64,000 bases of DNA, taken from positions 186,001 through 250,000 of the forward strand of contig NZ_JAGMTU010000002.1 in assembly GCF_023703415.1 (NCBI RefSeq), given 5' to 3'. Position numbers and translations under genes: made by a program. Below the pieces are notes generated by a model. It had not been told where the DNA came from. It worked only from the letters and a program-made list of their open reading frames with translations, and searched no databases. This document shows positions 29,802 to 39,365 of the stretch, piece after piece. Origin of the DNA: Microbacterium sp. USTB-Y. GTDB lineage: Bacteria; Actinomycetota; Actinomycetes; Actinomycetales; Microbacteriaceae. Every line of letters begins with the position of its first letter. Positions within the stretch are counted from its first letter, which is position 1.

Positions 29802-32800
29802 GTGTACTTCCAGCCTCCCTACGGCGCTTCCGGCGCTTACCCCCCGAAGCAGGGGATGTACAACCCTGCGTTCGAGAAGGACGCCTGCGGCCTGGCCATG
29901 GTCGCGACGTTGCGCGGGGAGCCGGGCCACGACATCATCGCGCTCGCGCTCGAGGCGCTGCGCAACCTGGAGCACCGCGGCGCCATCGGCTCCGATGCGG
30001 GCACCGGCGACGGCGCCGGGATCCTGACGCAGATGCCGGATGCGTTCCTGCGGGAGGTCGTCTCCTTCGAGCTTCCCCCGGTCGGCGAGTACGCCGCCGG
30101 ACTCGCCTTCCTGCCGCTCGACTCCCGCACCCGCCGCACGCAGAAGGCCGGCATCGAGAAGATCGCCGCGGAGGAGGGCCTCACCGTCCTCGGCTGGCGC
30201 GAGGTGCCCACGGCCAACCAGCATCTCGGCAAGCTCGCCGACGAGGCGCGTCCCGCGTTCGAGCAGCTCTTCGTCTCGCGTCCCGCGTCGGCTTCCGCCG
30301 AGGCGCTCTCCGGCATCGCGCTCGATCGCGTCGCCTACCGGCTGCGCAAGCGCGCGGGTCACGAGCTCGACGCCTACTTCGTCTCGCTGTCGGCGCGCAC
30401 CCTCGGCTACAAGGGCATGGTCACGACCCTCCAGCTGGAGCCGTTCTACCCCGACCTGCAGGACGAGCGCTTCGCCTCGGAGCTCGCGGTCGTGCACTCG
30501 CGCTACTCGACCAACACGTTCCCGTCGTGGCCGCTCGCGCAGCCGCTGCGCATGCTCGCCCACAACGGCGAGATCAACACCGTCGGCGGCAACCGCAACT
30601 GGATGCGCGCCCGGCAGTCGCAGCTCGAGTCCGAACTGCTCGGCGACATCCGCCCGCTCCTGCCGATCTGCACCGACGGCGCCAGCGACTCGGCATCGTT
30701 CGACGAGGTGCTCGAGCTGCTCACCCTCACGGGACGCAGCCTCCCGCACGCGATCATGATGATGGTGCCCGCAGCCTGGGAGCGCCAGACGGATCTGGAT
30801 CCGGATCTGCGTGCGTTCTACGAGTACCACGCGAACCAGATGGAGCCGTGGGACGGTCCGGCCGCCCTCATCTTCACCGACGGCACGCTCGTCGGCGCCA
30901 CCCTCGACCGCAACGGGCTGCGCCCGGGCCGGTGGACCGAGACGACCGACGGTCTCGTCGTCATCGGCAGCGAGACCGGAGTGCTCGAGTTCGAGCCCGA
31001 GCGCATCAAGCGCCGCGGGCGCCTGCAGCCCGGCACGATGTTCGTCGTCGACACGGCGCAGCGCCGCATCGTCGAGGACGACGAGGTCAAGCGCGACCTC
31101 GCGAACCTGCACCCGTGGCAGGAATGGCTGGAGGAGGGGCGCGTGCGCCTCGCCGACCTCCCGGAGCGCGAGCACATCGTGCACCCGGTCGCCTCCATCA
31201 CCCGGCGCCAGCGCACCTTCGGCTACACCGAGGAGGAGGTGCGGATCCTGCTCACGCCGATGGGGCAGACCGGCGCCGAGCCGCTCGGCGCCATGGGCAG
31301 CGACACGCCGATCGCGGTGCTCTCCGAGCGTCCCCGCCTGCTCTTCGACTACTTCGTGCAGCAGTTCGCCCAGGTGACCAACCCGCCGCTGGACGCCATC
31401 CGCGAGGAGGTCGTCACCAACCTGTCCCTGGGCCTCGGCCCGGAGCGCAACCTGCTCGACTGGGGCCCGGACCACGCCCGCACGATCGTGCTGGACTTCC
31501 CGGTCATCGACAACGACGAGCTCGCCAAGATCCGCCACATCGACAAGTCCCGGCCGGAGCGCTCCAGCGCGACGATCAAGGGCCTGTACCACTTCGACGC
31601 CGGCCCCGACTCGCTGGCTCGCCGCCTCGAGGAGATGTGCGCCGAGGTCGACGAGGCCATCGAGCGCGGCGCGGAGCTCATCATCCTCAGCGACCGCGAC
31701 TCCAACAAGGACCTCGCGCCGATCCCGTCGCTGCTGATGCTGTCGGCCGTGCATCACCACCTCATCCGCCGCGAGGACCGCATGAAGGTCGGTCTCGTGG
31801 TGGAGGCCGGTGATGTCCGCGAGGTGCACCACGTGGCCACGCTCATCGGCTACGGCGCGTCCGCGGTGAACCCGTACCTCGCGATGGAGACGGTCGAGCA
31901 CCTCGTGCGCACCGGCTACATCACCGGCATCACGCCGGAGAAGGCGGTCCGCAACCTCATCTACGCGCTCGGCAAGGGCGTGCTGAAGATCATGTCCAAG
32001 ATGGGCATCTCCACCGTCGGCTCCTACGCCGGGGCGCAGGTCTTCGAGGCCGTGGGCCTCAGCCAGGAGCTCATCGACGCCTACTTCACCGGCACCGAGA
32101 CCAAGCTCGGCGGCATCGGCATCGAGGACCTCTTCGCAGAGAACCAGGCGCGGCACGACTTCGCCTACCCGGAGGACGCGGCGGCGCGTGCGCACGAGCG
32201 TCTCTGGACCGGCGGCGAGTACCAGTGGCGCCGCGACGGCTCGCCGCACCTGTTCAACCCGGACACCGTGTTCCGCCTGCAGCACTCGACGCGCACCCGG
32301 CGGTACGACATCTTCCGCGAGTACACCAAGCTCGTGGACGACCAGGCCAGGGAGCTGAAGACCCTGCGCGGGCTGTTCGAGCTGCGCACCGGGGAGCGTC
32401 CGGCAGTGCCGATCGACGAGGTCGAGCCCGTCTCCGCCATCGTCAAGCGCTTCTCCACCGGGGCGATGAGCTACGGCTCGATCTCCCAGGAGGCGCACGA
32501 GACTCTCGCGATCGCGATGAACCGCCTCGGCGCGAAGTCGAACACGGGCGAGGGCGGCGAGGATCCGGAGCGCCTGGTCGACCCGGAGCGCCGCAGCGCG
32601 ATCAAGCAGGTCGCCTCCGGCCGGTTCGGCGTCACGAGCCAGTACCTCACCGCGGCCGACGACATCCAGATCAAGCTCGCCCAGGGCGCGAAGCCCGGTG
32701 AAGGCGGTCAGTTGCCTCCGCAGAAGGTCTACCCGTGGATCGCGCGCACCCGCCACGCGACGCCGGGCGTCGGGCTCATCTCCCCGCCGCCGCACCACGA

Positions 32801-34373
32801 CATCTACTCGATCGAGGACCTCAAGCAGCTCATCTTCGATCTGAAGCGGGCCAACCCGAACGCGCGGATCCACACCAAGCTGGTGAGTCAGTCCGGCATC
32901 GGCGCGGTCGCGGCGGGCGTCGCGAAGGCGCTCAGCGACGTCGTGCTCGTCTCCGGCCATGACGGAGGCACGGGCGCGAGCCCGCTGAACTCCCTCAAGC
33001 ACGCCGGCACCCCCTGGGAGCTCGGTCTGGCCGAGACCCAGCAGACGCTGATGCTCAACGGCATGCGCGACCGCGTGGTCGTGCAGGTCGACGGCCAGCT
33101 GAAGACCGGCCGCGACGTGATCATCGGGGCGCTCCTGGGCGCCGAGGAGTTCGGTTTCGCCACCGCTCCGCTCGTCGTCTCGGGCTGCATCATGATGCGC
33201 GTGTGTCACCTGGACACCTGCCCGGTCGGCGTCGCCACGCAGAACCCGGTGCTCCGCGAGCGGTTCACCGGCAAGCCGGAGTTCGTCGTGAACTTCATGG
33301 AGTTCATCGCGGAGGAGGTGCGGGAGCTCCTGGCCGCCCTCGGCTTCCGCAGTCTCGACGAGATCATCGGCCGCGCCGATCTGCTCCGCACCGATGCCGC
33401 CATCCGGCACTGGAAGGCGGACGGCCTCGACCTCGCCCCGATGCTCGAGGGCCCGGCGTTCCCTGCGCACGAACCGCGCCGCAGCGCGCGCACGCAGGAC
33501 CACGAGCTCGAGAAGCACTTCGACACTCCGCTGCTCGAAGCGGCGCGCGAGGCGATCGAGAACGGCACGCCGGTCTCTTTCGATCTGCCGATCCGCAACA
33601 CGGAGCGCGCCGTCGGGACGATGCTCGGCCATGCCGTGACCGTGCGCCACGGGGGAGAGGGCCTGCCGTCGGGGACGATCGGGATCTCGCTGCGCGGAAC
33701 CGCCGGCCAGTCGCTCGGAGCGTTCCTGCCACGGGGCATCTCGATCTCCCTCGAGGGAGATGCCAACGACTACGTCGGCAAGGGCCTCTCCGGCGGCGAG
33801 ATCGCGATCCGTCCGCACCGCGGCGCGGACTTCGAGCCGCACCGCAACGTCATCGCGGGCAACGTGATCGGCTACGGCGCGACGAGCGGGACCATCCACA
33901 TCTCCGGCGTCGTCGGCGAGCGGTTCCTGGTCCGCAACTCGGGCGCGACCGCGGTCGCCGAGGGCGTGGGCGACCACGCGCTGGAGTACATGACCGGCGG
34001 CGTCGCCGTGATCCTCGGCAGCACCGGTCGTAACCTCGGAGCCGGCATGTCCGGCGGCATCGCCTACGTGCGCGACCTGCACACCGAGCGCGTGAACCCG
34101 CTGTCGCTGGACGCGGGGGAGCTGGAGCTGCTCCCGCTCGACGAGGTGGATGCGCAGGAGCTCCGCGAGCTGCTCGCCCAGCACGTGGAGCGCACCGGAT
34201 CCCCGCTCGCCGCGGAGATCCTGGGGGACGACGACTTCGCCGCCTCCTTCACGAAGATCCTGCCCCGGGACTACGCGGCCGTGCTGCGGACCAGGGCAGA
34301 GGCAGAGGCCGAGGGGATCGACCCCGACGGCTCCATTGTCTGGACCCGCATCCTGGAGGTGACCGGTGGCTGA
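29802..34373 (+). CDS. gltB: Glutamate synthase (NADPH), large subunit
   Basis: A 1523-residue enzyme that makes two glutamates from glutamine and 2-oxoglutarate with GltD. The N-terminal glutaminase starts, after a propeptide, at C29 in [11 protein letters not shown]. The FMN/synthase domain has [24 protein letters not shown] and [13 protein letters not shown]. The 3Fe-4S cysteines are C1129, C1135 and C1140 in [15 protein letters not shown]. The C-terminal beta-helix domain follows from ~1280. GTG start; it overlaps gltD by eight bases. It provides glutamate for the amino-acid genes upstream. Confidence 0.97.
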   Translation: MYFQPPYGASGAYPPKQGMYNPAFEKDACGLAMVATLRGEPGHDIIALALEALRNLEHRGAIGSDAGTGDGAGILTQMPDAFLREVVSFELPPVGEYAAGLAFLPLDSRTRRTQKAGIEKIAAEEGLTVLGWREVPTANQHLGKLADEARPAFEQLFVSRPASASAEALSGIALDRVAYRLRKRAGHELDAYFVSLSARTLGYKGMVTTLQLEPFYPDLQDERFASELAVVHSRYSTNTFPSWPLAQPLRMLAHNGEINTVGGNRNWMRARQSQLESELLGDIRPLLPICTDGASDSASFDEVLELLTLTGRSLPHAIMMMVPAAWERQTDLDPDLRAFYEYHANQMEPWDGPAALIFTDGTLVGATLDRNGLRPGRWTETTDGLVVIGSETGVLEFEPERIKRRGRLQPGTMFVVDTAQRRIVEDDEVKRDLANLHPWQEWLEEGRVRLADLPEREHIVHPVASITRRQRTFGYTEEEVRILLTPMGQTGAEPLGAMGSDTPIAVLSERPRLLFDYFVQQFAQVTNPPLDAIREEVVTNLSLGLGPERNLLDWGPDHARTIVLDFPVIDNDELAKIRHIDKSRPERSSATIKGLYHFDAGPDSLARRLEEMCAEVDEAIERGAELIILSDRDSNKDLAPIPSLLMLSAVHHHLIRREDRMKVGLVVEAGDVREVHHVATLIGYGASAVNPYLAMETVEHLVRTGYITGITPEKAVRNLIYALGKGVLKIMSKMGISTVGSYAGAQVFEAVGLSQELIDAYFTGTETKLGGIGIEDLFAENQARHDFAYPEDAAARAHERLWTGGEYQWRRDGSPHLFNPDTVFRLQHSTRTRRYDIFREYTKLVDDQARELKTLRGLFELRTGERPAVPIDEVEPVSAIVKRFSTGAMSYGSISQEAHETLAIAMNRLGAKSNTGEGGEDPERLVDPERRSAIKQVASGRFGVTSQYLTAADDIQIKLAQGAKPGEGGQLPPQKVYPWIARTRHATPGVGLISPPPHHDIYSIEDLKQLIFDLKRANPNARIHTKLVSQSGIGAVAAGVAKALSDVVLVSGHDGGTGASPLNSLKHAGTPWELGLAETQQTLMLNGMRDRVVVQVDGQLKTGRDVIIGALLGAEEFGFATAPLVVSGCIMMRVCHLDTCPVGVATQNPVLRERFTGKPEFVVNFMEFIAEEVRELLAALGFRSLDEIIGRADLLRTDAAIRHWKADGLDLAPMLEGPAFPAHEPRRSARTQDHELEKHFDTPLLEAAREAIENGTPVSFDLPIRNTERAVGTMLGHAVTVRHGGEGLPSGTIGISLRGTAGQSLGAFLPRGISISLEGDANDYVGKGLSGGEIAIRPHRGADFEPHRNVIAGNVIGYGATSGTIHISGVVGERFLVRNSGATAVAEGVGDHALEYMTGGVAVILGSTGRNLGAGMSGGIAYVRDLHTERVNPLSLDAGELELLPLDEVDAQELRELLAQHVERTGSPLAAEILGDDDFAASFTKILPRDYAAVLRTRAEAEAEGIDPDGSIVWTRILEVTGG

Positions 34374-35829
34374 TCCCAAGGGCTTCCTGAACGTCACGGA
34401 GCGCGAGCTCCCCGCCCGCCGGCCCGTTCCGGTCCGCATCATGGACTGGAAGGAGGTGTACGAGCCGGGCGATTCGGCCGTGCTCCGCCGCCAGGCCAGC
34501 CGATGCATGGACTGCGGTGTGCCGTTCTGCCATCAGGGGTGCCCGCTCGGCAACCTCATCCCGGAGTGGAACGACCTCACCTGGCGCGGCGAGGGCCGGG
34601 CCGCGATCGAGCGTCTGCACGCGACGAACAACTTCCCGGAGTTCACCGGGCGGCTGTGCCCGGCGCCCTGCGAGAGCGCCTGCGTGCTGGGGATCAACCA
34701 GCCCGCCGTCACGATCAAGCAGATCGAGGTGTCGATCATCGACCAGGCGTTCGCCTCGGGCTGGGTCGAGGCCCAGCCCCCGGAGCGCCTGACGGGCAAG
34801 ACCGTCGCGGTCGTCGGATCCGGTCCCGCGGGGCTCGCCGCGGCGCAGCAGCTCACCCGGGCGGGCCACACGGTGGCCGTCTTCGAGCGCGACGATCGCA
34901 TCGGCGGACTGCTGCGCTACGGGATCCCGGACTTCAAGATGGAGAAGTCGCACCTGGACGCGCGCCTGCGGCAGATGTCGGAGGAAGGCACCCGGTTCCG
35001 TGCCGGCGTGAACATCGGCGTCGACATCACGTGGGACGACCTGCGCACCCGCTACGACGCCGTGGTCATCGCGACGGGGGCCACGCTGCCCCGAGAGCTC
35101 GCGATCCCCGGGCGGGACCTCGACGGGGTGCACTTCGCCATGGAGTACCTGGTCGAGTCGAACAAGGCCGTCGCCGGCGACCCGGTCTCGAACCAGATCT
35201 CGGCCGAGGGCAAGCACGTCATCGTGATCGGCGGCGGCGACACCGGAGCGGACTGCATCGGCACGGCGCACCGCCAGGGCGCGCTGAGCGTCACCAACCT
35301 CGCGATCGGGCGCCAGCCGTCCGCGCATCGGCCGGACCACCAGCCGTGGCCGATGATGCCGACCGTGTTCGAGGTCTCCTCCGCCCACGAGGAGGGCGGC
35401 GCGCGCGAGTACCTCGCGTCGACCGTCGAGTTCCTCGGCAACGAGGCCGGCGAGGTGCGCGCCCTGCGCGTGGCCGAGACCGAGTTCGTGGACGGCCGTC
35501 GTGTGCCCCGCAGCGGCACCGAGCGCGAGATCCCGGCCGATCTCGTCCTCATCGCGATGGGCTTCACCGGTCCCGAGCACGACACGTTCGGCGAAGAGGC
35601 GCCGCAGCGCACCGACCGCGGCGCCTTCCGCCGCGACGAGGACTACGCCTCGACGCTCCCCGGCGTGTTCGTCGCGGGAGACGCGGGGCGCGGTCAGTCG
35701 CTCATCGTGTGGGCCATCGCCGAGGGTCGCGCCGCGGCCGCCGCCGTCGACCGTCATCTCATGGGGGAGACGGTGCTGCCCGCGCCGGTCCGTCCGTCGG
35801 ATGTCGCGATCGGGGTCCAGCCCGCGTAG
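34366..35829 (+). CDS. gltD: Glutamate synthase, small subunit
   Basis: A 487-residue FAD enzyme that passes electrons from NADPH to GltB. N-terminal cysteines for 4Fe-4S clusters are C47, C50, C55 and C59 in [13 protein letters not shown], with more in [13 protein letters not shown]. The FAD loop is [17 protein letters not shown] and the NADPH loop [15 protein letters not shown] (about residue 285). [20 protein letters not shown] closes the FAD site. The GTG start lies inside gltB. Confidence 0.97.
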   Translation: MADPKGFLNVTERELPARRPVPVRIMDWKEVYEPGDSAVLRRQASRCMDCGVPFCHQGCPLGNLIPEWNDLTWRGEGRAAIERLHATNNFPEFTGRLCPAPCESACVLGINQPAVTIKQIEVSIIDQAFASGWVEAQPPERLTGKTVAVVGSGPAGLAAAQQLTRAGHTVAVFERDDRIGGLLRYGIPDFKMEKSHLDARLRQMSEEGTRFRAGVNIGVDITWDDLRTRYDAVVIATGATLPRELAIPGRDLDGVHFAMEYLVESNKAVAGDPVSNQISAEGKHVIVIGGGDTGADCIGTAHRQGALSVTNLAIGRQPSAHRPDHQPWPMMPTVFEVSSAHEEGGAREYLASTVEFLGNEAGEVRALRVAETEFVDGRRVPRSGTEREIPADLVLIAMGFTGPEHDTFGEEAPQRTDRGAFRRDEDYASTLPGVFVAGDAGRGQSLIVWAIAEGRAAAAAVDRHLMGETVLPAPVRPSDVAIGVQPA

Positions 35830-35887
35830 GCTGGCCCCGGCAGCGTGGCCCTTTATTCCATCCCCCTGACACTTATCGGAGAACGCA

Positions 35888-37333
35888 TTGAGACGTGCCA
35901 AGATCGTGGCCACACTCGGCCCCGCAACCTCGACGTATGAGACGGTGCGGGCCCTCATCGATGCCGGAGTCGACGTCGCCCGACTGAACCTCAGCCACGG
36001 GGACTACTCCGTGCACGAGAACAACTATGCGAACGTCCGCCGCGCCGCGGAGGACTCCGGGCGCGCGGTCGCCGTCCTCGTCGACCTGCAGGGCCCGAAG
36101 ATCCGCCTCGGCAAGTTCGAGGCCGGACCCTACGAGCTCGCCGTCGGCGACATCTTCAAGATCACGACCGAGGACATCCTCGGCAACAAGGACATCTGCG
36201 GCACGACCTTCAAGGGCCTTCCGCAGGACGTCAAGCCGGGCGACTTCCTCCTCATCGACGACGGCAAGGTCCGCGTCGAGGTGGTGGACACCGACGGCAC
36301 CGTCGTCACCACGCGAGTGGTCGTCGCCGGCGCCGTGTCCAACAACAAGGGCATCAACCTGCCCGGGGTCGCGGTCAGCGTCCCCGCCCTGAGCGAGAAG
36401 GACGAGGACGACCTGCGCTGGGGTCTGCGCACCGGCGCCGACCTCATCGCGCTGTCGTTCGTGCGCGATGCGGCGGACGTGTCCCGCGTGCACGAGATCA
36501 TGGCCGAAGAGGGCGTGAAGATCCCGGTCATCGCGAAGATCGAGAAGCCCCAGGCCGTCGACAACCTCGAGGAGATCGTCGACGCGTTCGACGGGATCAT
36601 GGTCGCCCGCGGCGATCTCGGCGTGGAGCTGCCGCTGGAGGCGGTGCCGATCGTGCAGAAGCGGGCCGTCGAGCTCGCGCGTCGCATGGCGAAGCCGGTC
36701 ATCGTCGCGACGCAGATGCTCGAGTCGATGATCTCGAGCCCGGTGCCGACGCGCGCCGAGACGTCCGACGTCGCCAACGCCGTCCTCGACGGCGCCGACG
36801 CGGTCATGCTCTCGGGCGAGACCAGCGTGGGCGAGTATCCCGTCATCGTCGTGGAGACCATGGCGCGGATCATCGAGTCCACCGAGGATCACGGGCTGGA
36901 GCGCATCCACCCGCTCACGACCAAGCCGCGCACGCAGGGCGGCGCGATCACGCTCGCGGCCCTCGAGGTCGCCGAGTTCGTCGAGGCCAAGTTCCTGTGC
37001 GTGTTCACCCAGTCCGGCGACTCGGCGCGGCGCCTTTCGCGGCTGCGCTCGCGGATCCCGATGCTCGCGTACACGCCCGACCCGGCCATCCGCCGTCGTC
37101 TGGCCGTCACGTGGGGCGTCCGCACGAGTCTCGTGAACTTCGTGCCGCACACCGACATGATGTTCCACCAGGTCGACGAGCACCTGCTCGGATCCGGCCT
37201 CGCAGAGGTGGGCGACAAGGTCGTGGTCATCTCCGGTTCCCCTCCCGGGATCGTCGGTTCCACGAACGACCTGCGCATCCACCGGGTGGGCGACACCGTG
37301 CACGGTGCCGCTCCGGCCTACCAGGCCAAGTAG
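35888..37333 (+). CDS. pyk: Pyruvate kinase
   Basis: A 481-residue glycolytic enzyme that makes pyruvate and ATP from PEP. It starts with a rare TTG that is supported by GGAG upstream and by the standard N-terminus MRRAKIVATLGPATSTYE. Other motifs: DVARLNLSHGD, VDLQGPKIRLG, the catalytic lysine in IPVIAKIEKPQAVDNL, DGIMVARGDLGVELP and ESMISSPVPTRAE. A strong hairpin follows the stop codon. In this lineage pyk lies between gltD and the pdtaR-polA region. Confidence 0.96.
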   Translation: MRRAKIVATLGPATSTYETVRALIDAGVDVARLNLSHGDYSVHENNYANVRRAAEDSGRAVAVLVDLQGPKIRLGKFEAGPYELAVGDIFKITTEDILGNKDICGTTFKGLPQDVKPGDFLLIDDGKVRVEVVDTDGTVVTTRVVVAGAVSNNKGINLPGVAVSVPALSEKDEDDLRWGLRTGADLIALSFVRDAADVSRVHEIMAEEGVKIPVIAKIEKPQAVDNLEEIVDAFDGIMVARGDLGVELPLEAVPIVQKRAVELARRMAKPVIVATQMLESMISSPVPTRAETSDVANAVLDGADAVMLSGETSVGEYPVIVVETMARIIESTEDHGLERIHPLTTKPRTQGGAITLAALEVAEFVEAKFLCVFTQSGDSARRLSRLRSRIPMLAYTPDPAIRRRLAVTWGVRTSLVNFVPHTDMMFHQVDEHLLGSGLAEVGDKVVVISGSPPGIVGSTNDLRIHRVGDTVHGAAPAYQAK

Positions 37334-37340
37334 GACGCGC

Positions 37341-37379
37341 CGACGAGGGCCGGTTCCCCTGGGGGACCGGCCCTCGTCG
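37341..37379 (+). terminator. Terminator hairpin after pyk
   Basis: CGACGAGGGCCGGT (37341-37354) pairs with ACCGGCCCTCGTCG (37366-37379), and the inner C and G runs extend the stem. It begins seven bases after the pyk stop. Only a weak TGTCTCC tail follows. Confidence 0.7.
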
Positions 37380-37408
37380 TGTCTCCGGGTGCGCTACAGT
37401 CGATCCGG

Positions 37409-37494
37409 GCCGGCGTGGCGGAATGGCAGACGCGGAGCACTCAAAATGCTTTGTCCGAGAGGACGTGTGGGTTCGAGTCCCACCGCCGGCACCA
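37409..37494 (+). tRNA. tRNA-Leu (anticodon CAA)
   Basis: An 86-base tRNA including an encoded CCA end. Acceptor arms GCCGGCG and CGCCGGC pair fully. The anticodon stem GAGCA/TGCTT encloses loop CTCAAAA, giving anticodon CAA, which reads UUG leucine codons. A class II long variable arm (TGTCCGAGAGGACG region) and a T arm GTGGG-TTCGAGT-CCCAC are present. A TACAGT hexamer at 37395-37400 may be the -10, and a strong terminator follows immediately. Confidence 0.96.
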
Positions 37495-37495
37495 G

Positions 37496-37543
37496 GAGCG
37501 TCTCGGAGCGGCCGCCAGGTCGCTCCGGGACGCTCTTCTGTTT
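37496..37543 (+). terminator. Rho-independent terminator of tRNA-Leu
   Basis: Left arm GAGCGTCTCGGAGCG (37496-37510) and right arm CGCTCCGGGACGCTC (37521-37535) form a 15-pair stem with one G-T wobble and a ten-base loop. It is followed by TTCTGTTT, a proper T-rich tail that is unusual in this GC-rich window. Confidence 0.88.
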
Positions 37544-37623
37544 CGGTGTGGGGCGCCTCGAGCCCCAGGGCCCCGCCGGCCAGAGGCTCCGTGCGTCGCG
37601 AATGCCACGTGCGGAGAAGGCCC

Positions 37624-37655
37624 GGTGGGACTCGAGTCCCACCGCCGGCACCAGG
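37624..37655 (+). repeat. Second copy of the tRNA-Leu 3' end with a palindromic T arm
   Basis: TCGAGTCCCACCGCCGGCAC at 37632-37651, continuing CAGG to 37655, repeats the 24 bases at 37473-37496, the T-loop-to-CCA part of tRNA-Leu. The copy begins with GGTGGGACTC at 37624, making 37624-37643 a perfect 20-base palindrome centred on CTCGAG. The rest of the tRNA is missing, so it is not a working gene. It resembles the far attachment site left by an element that integrated at a tRNA 3' end, or a partial tRNA duplication. The 80 bases between the terminator and this copy hold nothing else I recognise. Confidence 0.7.
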
Positions 37656-37683
37656 GTTCACGAGATCCGAAACTCCTGTCCAG

Positions 37684-37689
37684 TAGGAT
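37684..37689 (+). promoter_or_regulatory. Leaderless-type -10 element of the pdtaR-like gene
   Basis: TAGGAT at 37684-37689 is followed by exactly six bases and the GTG start at 37696. It supports a leaderless mRNA and lies just after the duplicated tRNA end. Confidence 0.6.
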
Positions 37690-37695
37690 GGATCC

Positions 37696-38313
37696 GTGAC
37701 TGAAGAGCAGCAGCCTGAGCAGCCCGCCTCGTCCGCCCCGCGACGCGTCGTCGTCGCCGAGGACGAGTCGCTGATCCGCCTCGACATCGTCGAGATCCTC
37801 CGCGACAACGGCTTCGACGTGGTCGGCGAGGCCGGCGACGGCGAGACCGCGGTGCAGCTGGCCACCGAACTGCGCCCCGATCTCGTCATCATGGACGTGA
37901 AGATGCCGCAGCTGGACGGCATCAGCGCCGCGGAGAAGCTGCACAAGGGCAACATCGCCCCGGTCGTGCTGCTCACGGCGTTCAGCCAGAAGGAGCTCGT
38001 CGAGCGCGCGAGCGAGGCCGGTGCGCTGGCCTACGTCGTGAAGCCCTTCACCCCGAACGACCTCCTGCCCGCGATCGAGATCGCCCTGGCCCGCCACGAG
38101 CAGATCATCACGCTCGAGGCCGAGGTCGCCGACATGGTCGAGCGCTTCGAGACCCGCAAGCTCGTCGACCGGGCCAAGGGCCTGCTCAACGAGAAGATGG
38201 GCCTCAGCGAGCCCGAGGCCTTCCGCTGGATCCAGAAGGCGTCGATGGACCGTCGCCTCACCATGCAGGACGTGGCGAAGGCGATCATCGAGCAGCTCGC
38301 CCCCAAGAAGTAA
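37696..38313 (+). CDS. pdtaR: Response regulator with ANTAR RNA-binding domain (PdtaR-like)
   Basis: A 205-residue protein. Residues ~16-130 are a receiver domain: acidic pocket AEDESLIRLD, phosphoacceptor D67 in LVIMDVKMPQLDG, switch residue in LLTAFSQ and lysine in VVKPFTP. Residues ~137-198 are an ANTAR domain (LVDRAKGLLNEKMGLSEPEA, then DRRLTMQDVAKAI) that binds paired hexaloop hairpins in RNA to prevent termination. This matches Mycobacterium PdtaR (Rv1626), whose kinase PdtaS is encoded elsewhere. GTG start with a leaderless -10. The gap to the next gene is only four bases. Confidence 0.92.
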   Translation: MTEEQQPEQPASSAPRRVVVAEDESLIRLDIVEILRDNGFDVVGEAGDGETAVQLATELRPDLVIMDVKMPQLDGISAAEKLHKGNIAPVVLLTAFSQKELVERASEAGALAYVVKPFTPNDLLPAIEIALARHEQIITLEAEVADMVERFETRKLVDRAKGLLNEKMGLSEPEAFRWIQKASMDRRLTMQDVAKAIIEQLAPKK

Positions 38314-38317
38314 GGGC

Positions 38318-38869
38318 GTGGATCTCGGAGACGGGATCCGCCTCCGTCCGCTTCTGGCGGGCGACGGCGAGGACCTCGCCGCCGCGTACGCCCGCAACCG
38401 CGAGCACCTGGCGCCCTGGGAGCCGCTGCGCTCCGAGGAGTTCTTCACGGTGCGCTGGCAGCAGGGCCACGTCGACGAGACGCTGCGCGCCGTCGATGCC
38501 GGTCGCAGCTGCGCCTTCGTGCTGACGGATGCCGGCGAGCGCATCGTGGGCCGACTGAACCTCAGCGACATCGTCCGCGGTGCGTTCTGGAGCGCCCATC
38601 TGGGGTACTGGATCGACGGCGCGGTGACCGGACGGGGCACCATGCGCCGGGCGGTCCGAGCCGTCTGCGACCAGGCGCGCGACGACCTCGGCCTGCATCG
38701 CGTGCAGGCCGCCACCCTCCTGCACAACGCGGCCTCGCAGCGCGTCCTCCAGGCGAACGGCTTCCGCGAGATCGGCCGTGCGGAACGCTATCTGAGGATC
38801 GCGGGGGAGTGGCAGGACCATCTGCTCTTCGAGCGCATCCTGGAGGATGGTCCGGATCACCGTCCCTGA
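38318..38869 (+). CDS. GNAT N-acetyltransferase, RimJ/RimL type
   Basis: A 183-residue acetyltransferase. The fold is shown by the N-terminal IRLRPLLAGDGEDLAAAY, the REHLAPWEP pattern typical of RimJ/RimL-like proteins, LGYWIDGAVTGRGTMRRAV (acetyl-CoA loop) and NAASQRVLQANGFREIG. The substrate may be a ribosomal protein N-terminus or a small amine. The GTG start lies four bases after the response regulator, so they share a transcript. It converges with the thioesterase gene on the other strand, leaving four bases. Confidence 0.88.
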   Translation: MDLGDGIRLRPLLAGDGEDLAAAYARNREHLAPWEPLRSEEFFTVRWQQGHVDETLRAVDAGRSCAFVLTDAGERIVGRLNLSDIVRGAFWSAHLGYWIDGAVTGRGTMRRAVRAVCDQARDDLGLHRVQAATLLHNAASQRVLQANGFREIGRAERYLRIAGEWQDHLLFERILEDGPDHRP

Positions 38870-38873
38870 GCGC

Positions 38874-39317
38874 TCACGCGCCGGGAAGATCCTTGATCAT
38901 GTTCGTGATGCGGATGGTCGAGCAGCGCCGGCCCTGATCGTCGTTCACGACGATCTCGTGAACCGTGAGGCTGCGGCCGAGGTGCACCGGCGTGCAGACG
39001 CCGGTCACCACGCCGCTGGTCGCCGAGCGGGTGTGCGTGGCGTTGATGTCGACGCCCACGGCGAGCTTCCCGGGACCGGCGTGCAGGTTCGCCGCCATCG
39101 AGCCGAGCGACTCGCCCAGCACCACATAGGCGCCGCCGTGCATGAGGCCCACCGGCTGCGTGTTCCCCTCGACCGGCATCGTCGCGACGCAGCGGTCGAC
39201 GGAGAACTCGACCCAGCGGAGCCCCATCCTCTCGGCGAGGGCGCCCATGCCGCGCTCCGCCGCCCAATCGAGTCCGGGGCTGGCCGGCACTGCATCGATG
39301 TCGGCCGGGTCGCTCAC
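38874..39317 (-). CDS. Hotdog-fold acyl-CoA thioesterase (PaaI-like)
   Basis: A 147-residue hotdog protein. The helix motif NTQPVGLMHGGAYVVLGESL carries the HGG signature, and VGVDINATHTRSATSGVVTG forms the long strand pair. Family members hydrolyse aromatic or medium-chain acyl-CoAs, for example DHNA-CoA in menaquinone synthesis; which one applies here cannot be told. The GTG start at 39317 has AGGAGGA six bases upstream and is chosen over longer frames. It diverges from polA across 48 bases. Confidence 0.88.
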   Translation of the reverse strand: MSDPADIDAVPASPGLDWAAERGMGALAERMGLRWVEFSVDRCVATMPVEGNTQPVGLMHGGAYVVLGESLGSMAANLHAGPGKLAVGVDINATHTRSATSGVVTGVCTPVHLGRSLTVHEIVVNDDQGRRCSTIRITNMIKDLPGA

Positions 39318-39353
39318 GCGGATCCTCCTCGATTCGATGTCCGTCGGTGTCGT

Positions 39354-39359
39354 TAGGCT
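39354..39359 (+). promoter_or_regulatory. Leaderless-type -10 element of polA
   Basis: TAGGCT at 39354-39359 is followed by six bases and GTG 39366. The spacing selects the second of two tandem GTG codons as the start. Confidence 0.6.
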
Positions 39360-39365
39360 GAAGTG

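Noticed and set aside
29775..34508. A 1577-codon minus-strand frame opposite gltB
   Set aside because: A shadow of gltB: no domain can be read, and gltB itself is fully conserved.
37624..37655. A second functional tRNA-Leu gene
   Set aside because: Only the T arm, acceptor 3' strand and CCA are present; no 5' acceptor strand, D arm or anticodon arm can be found upstream.
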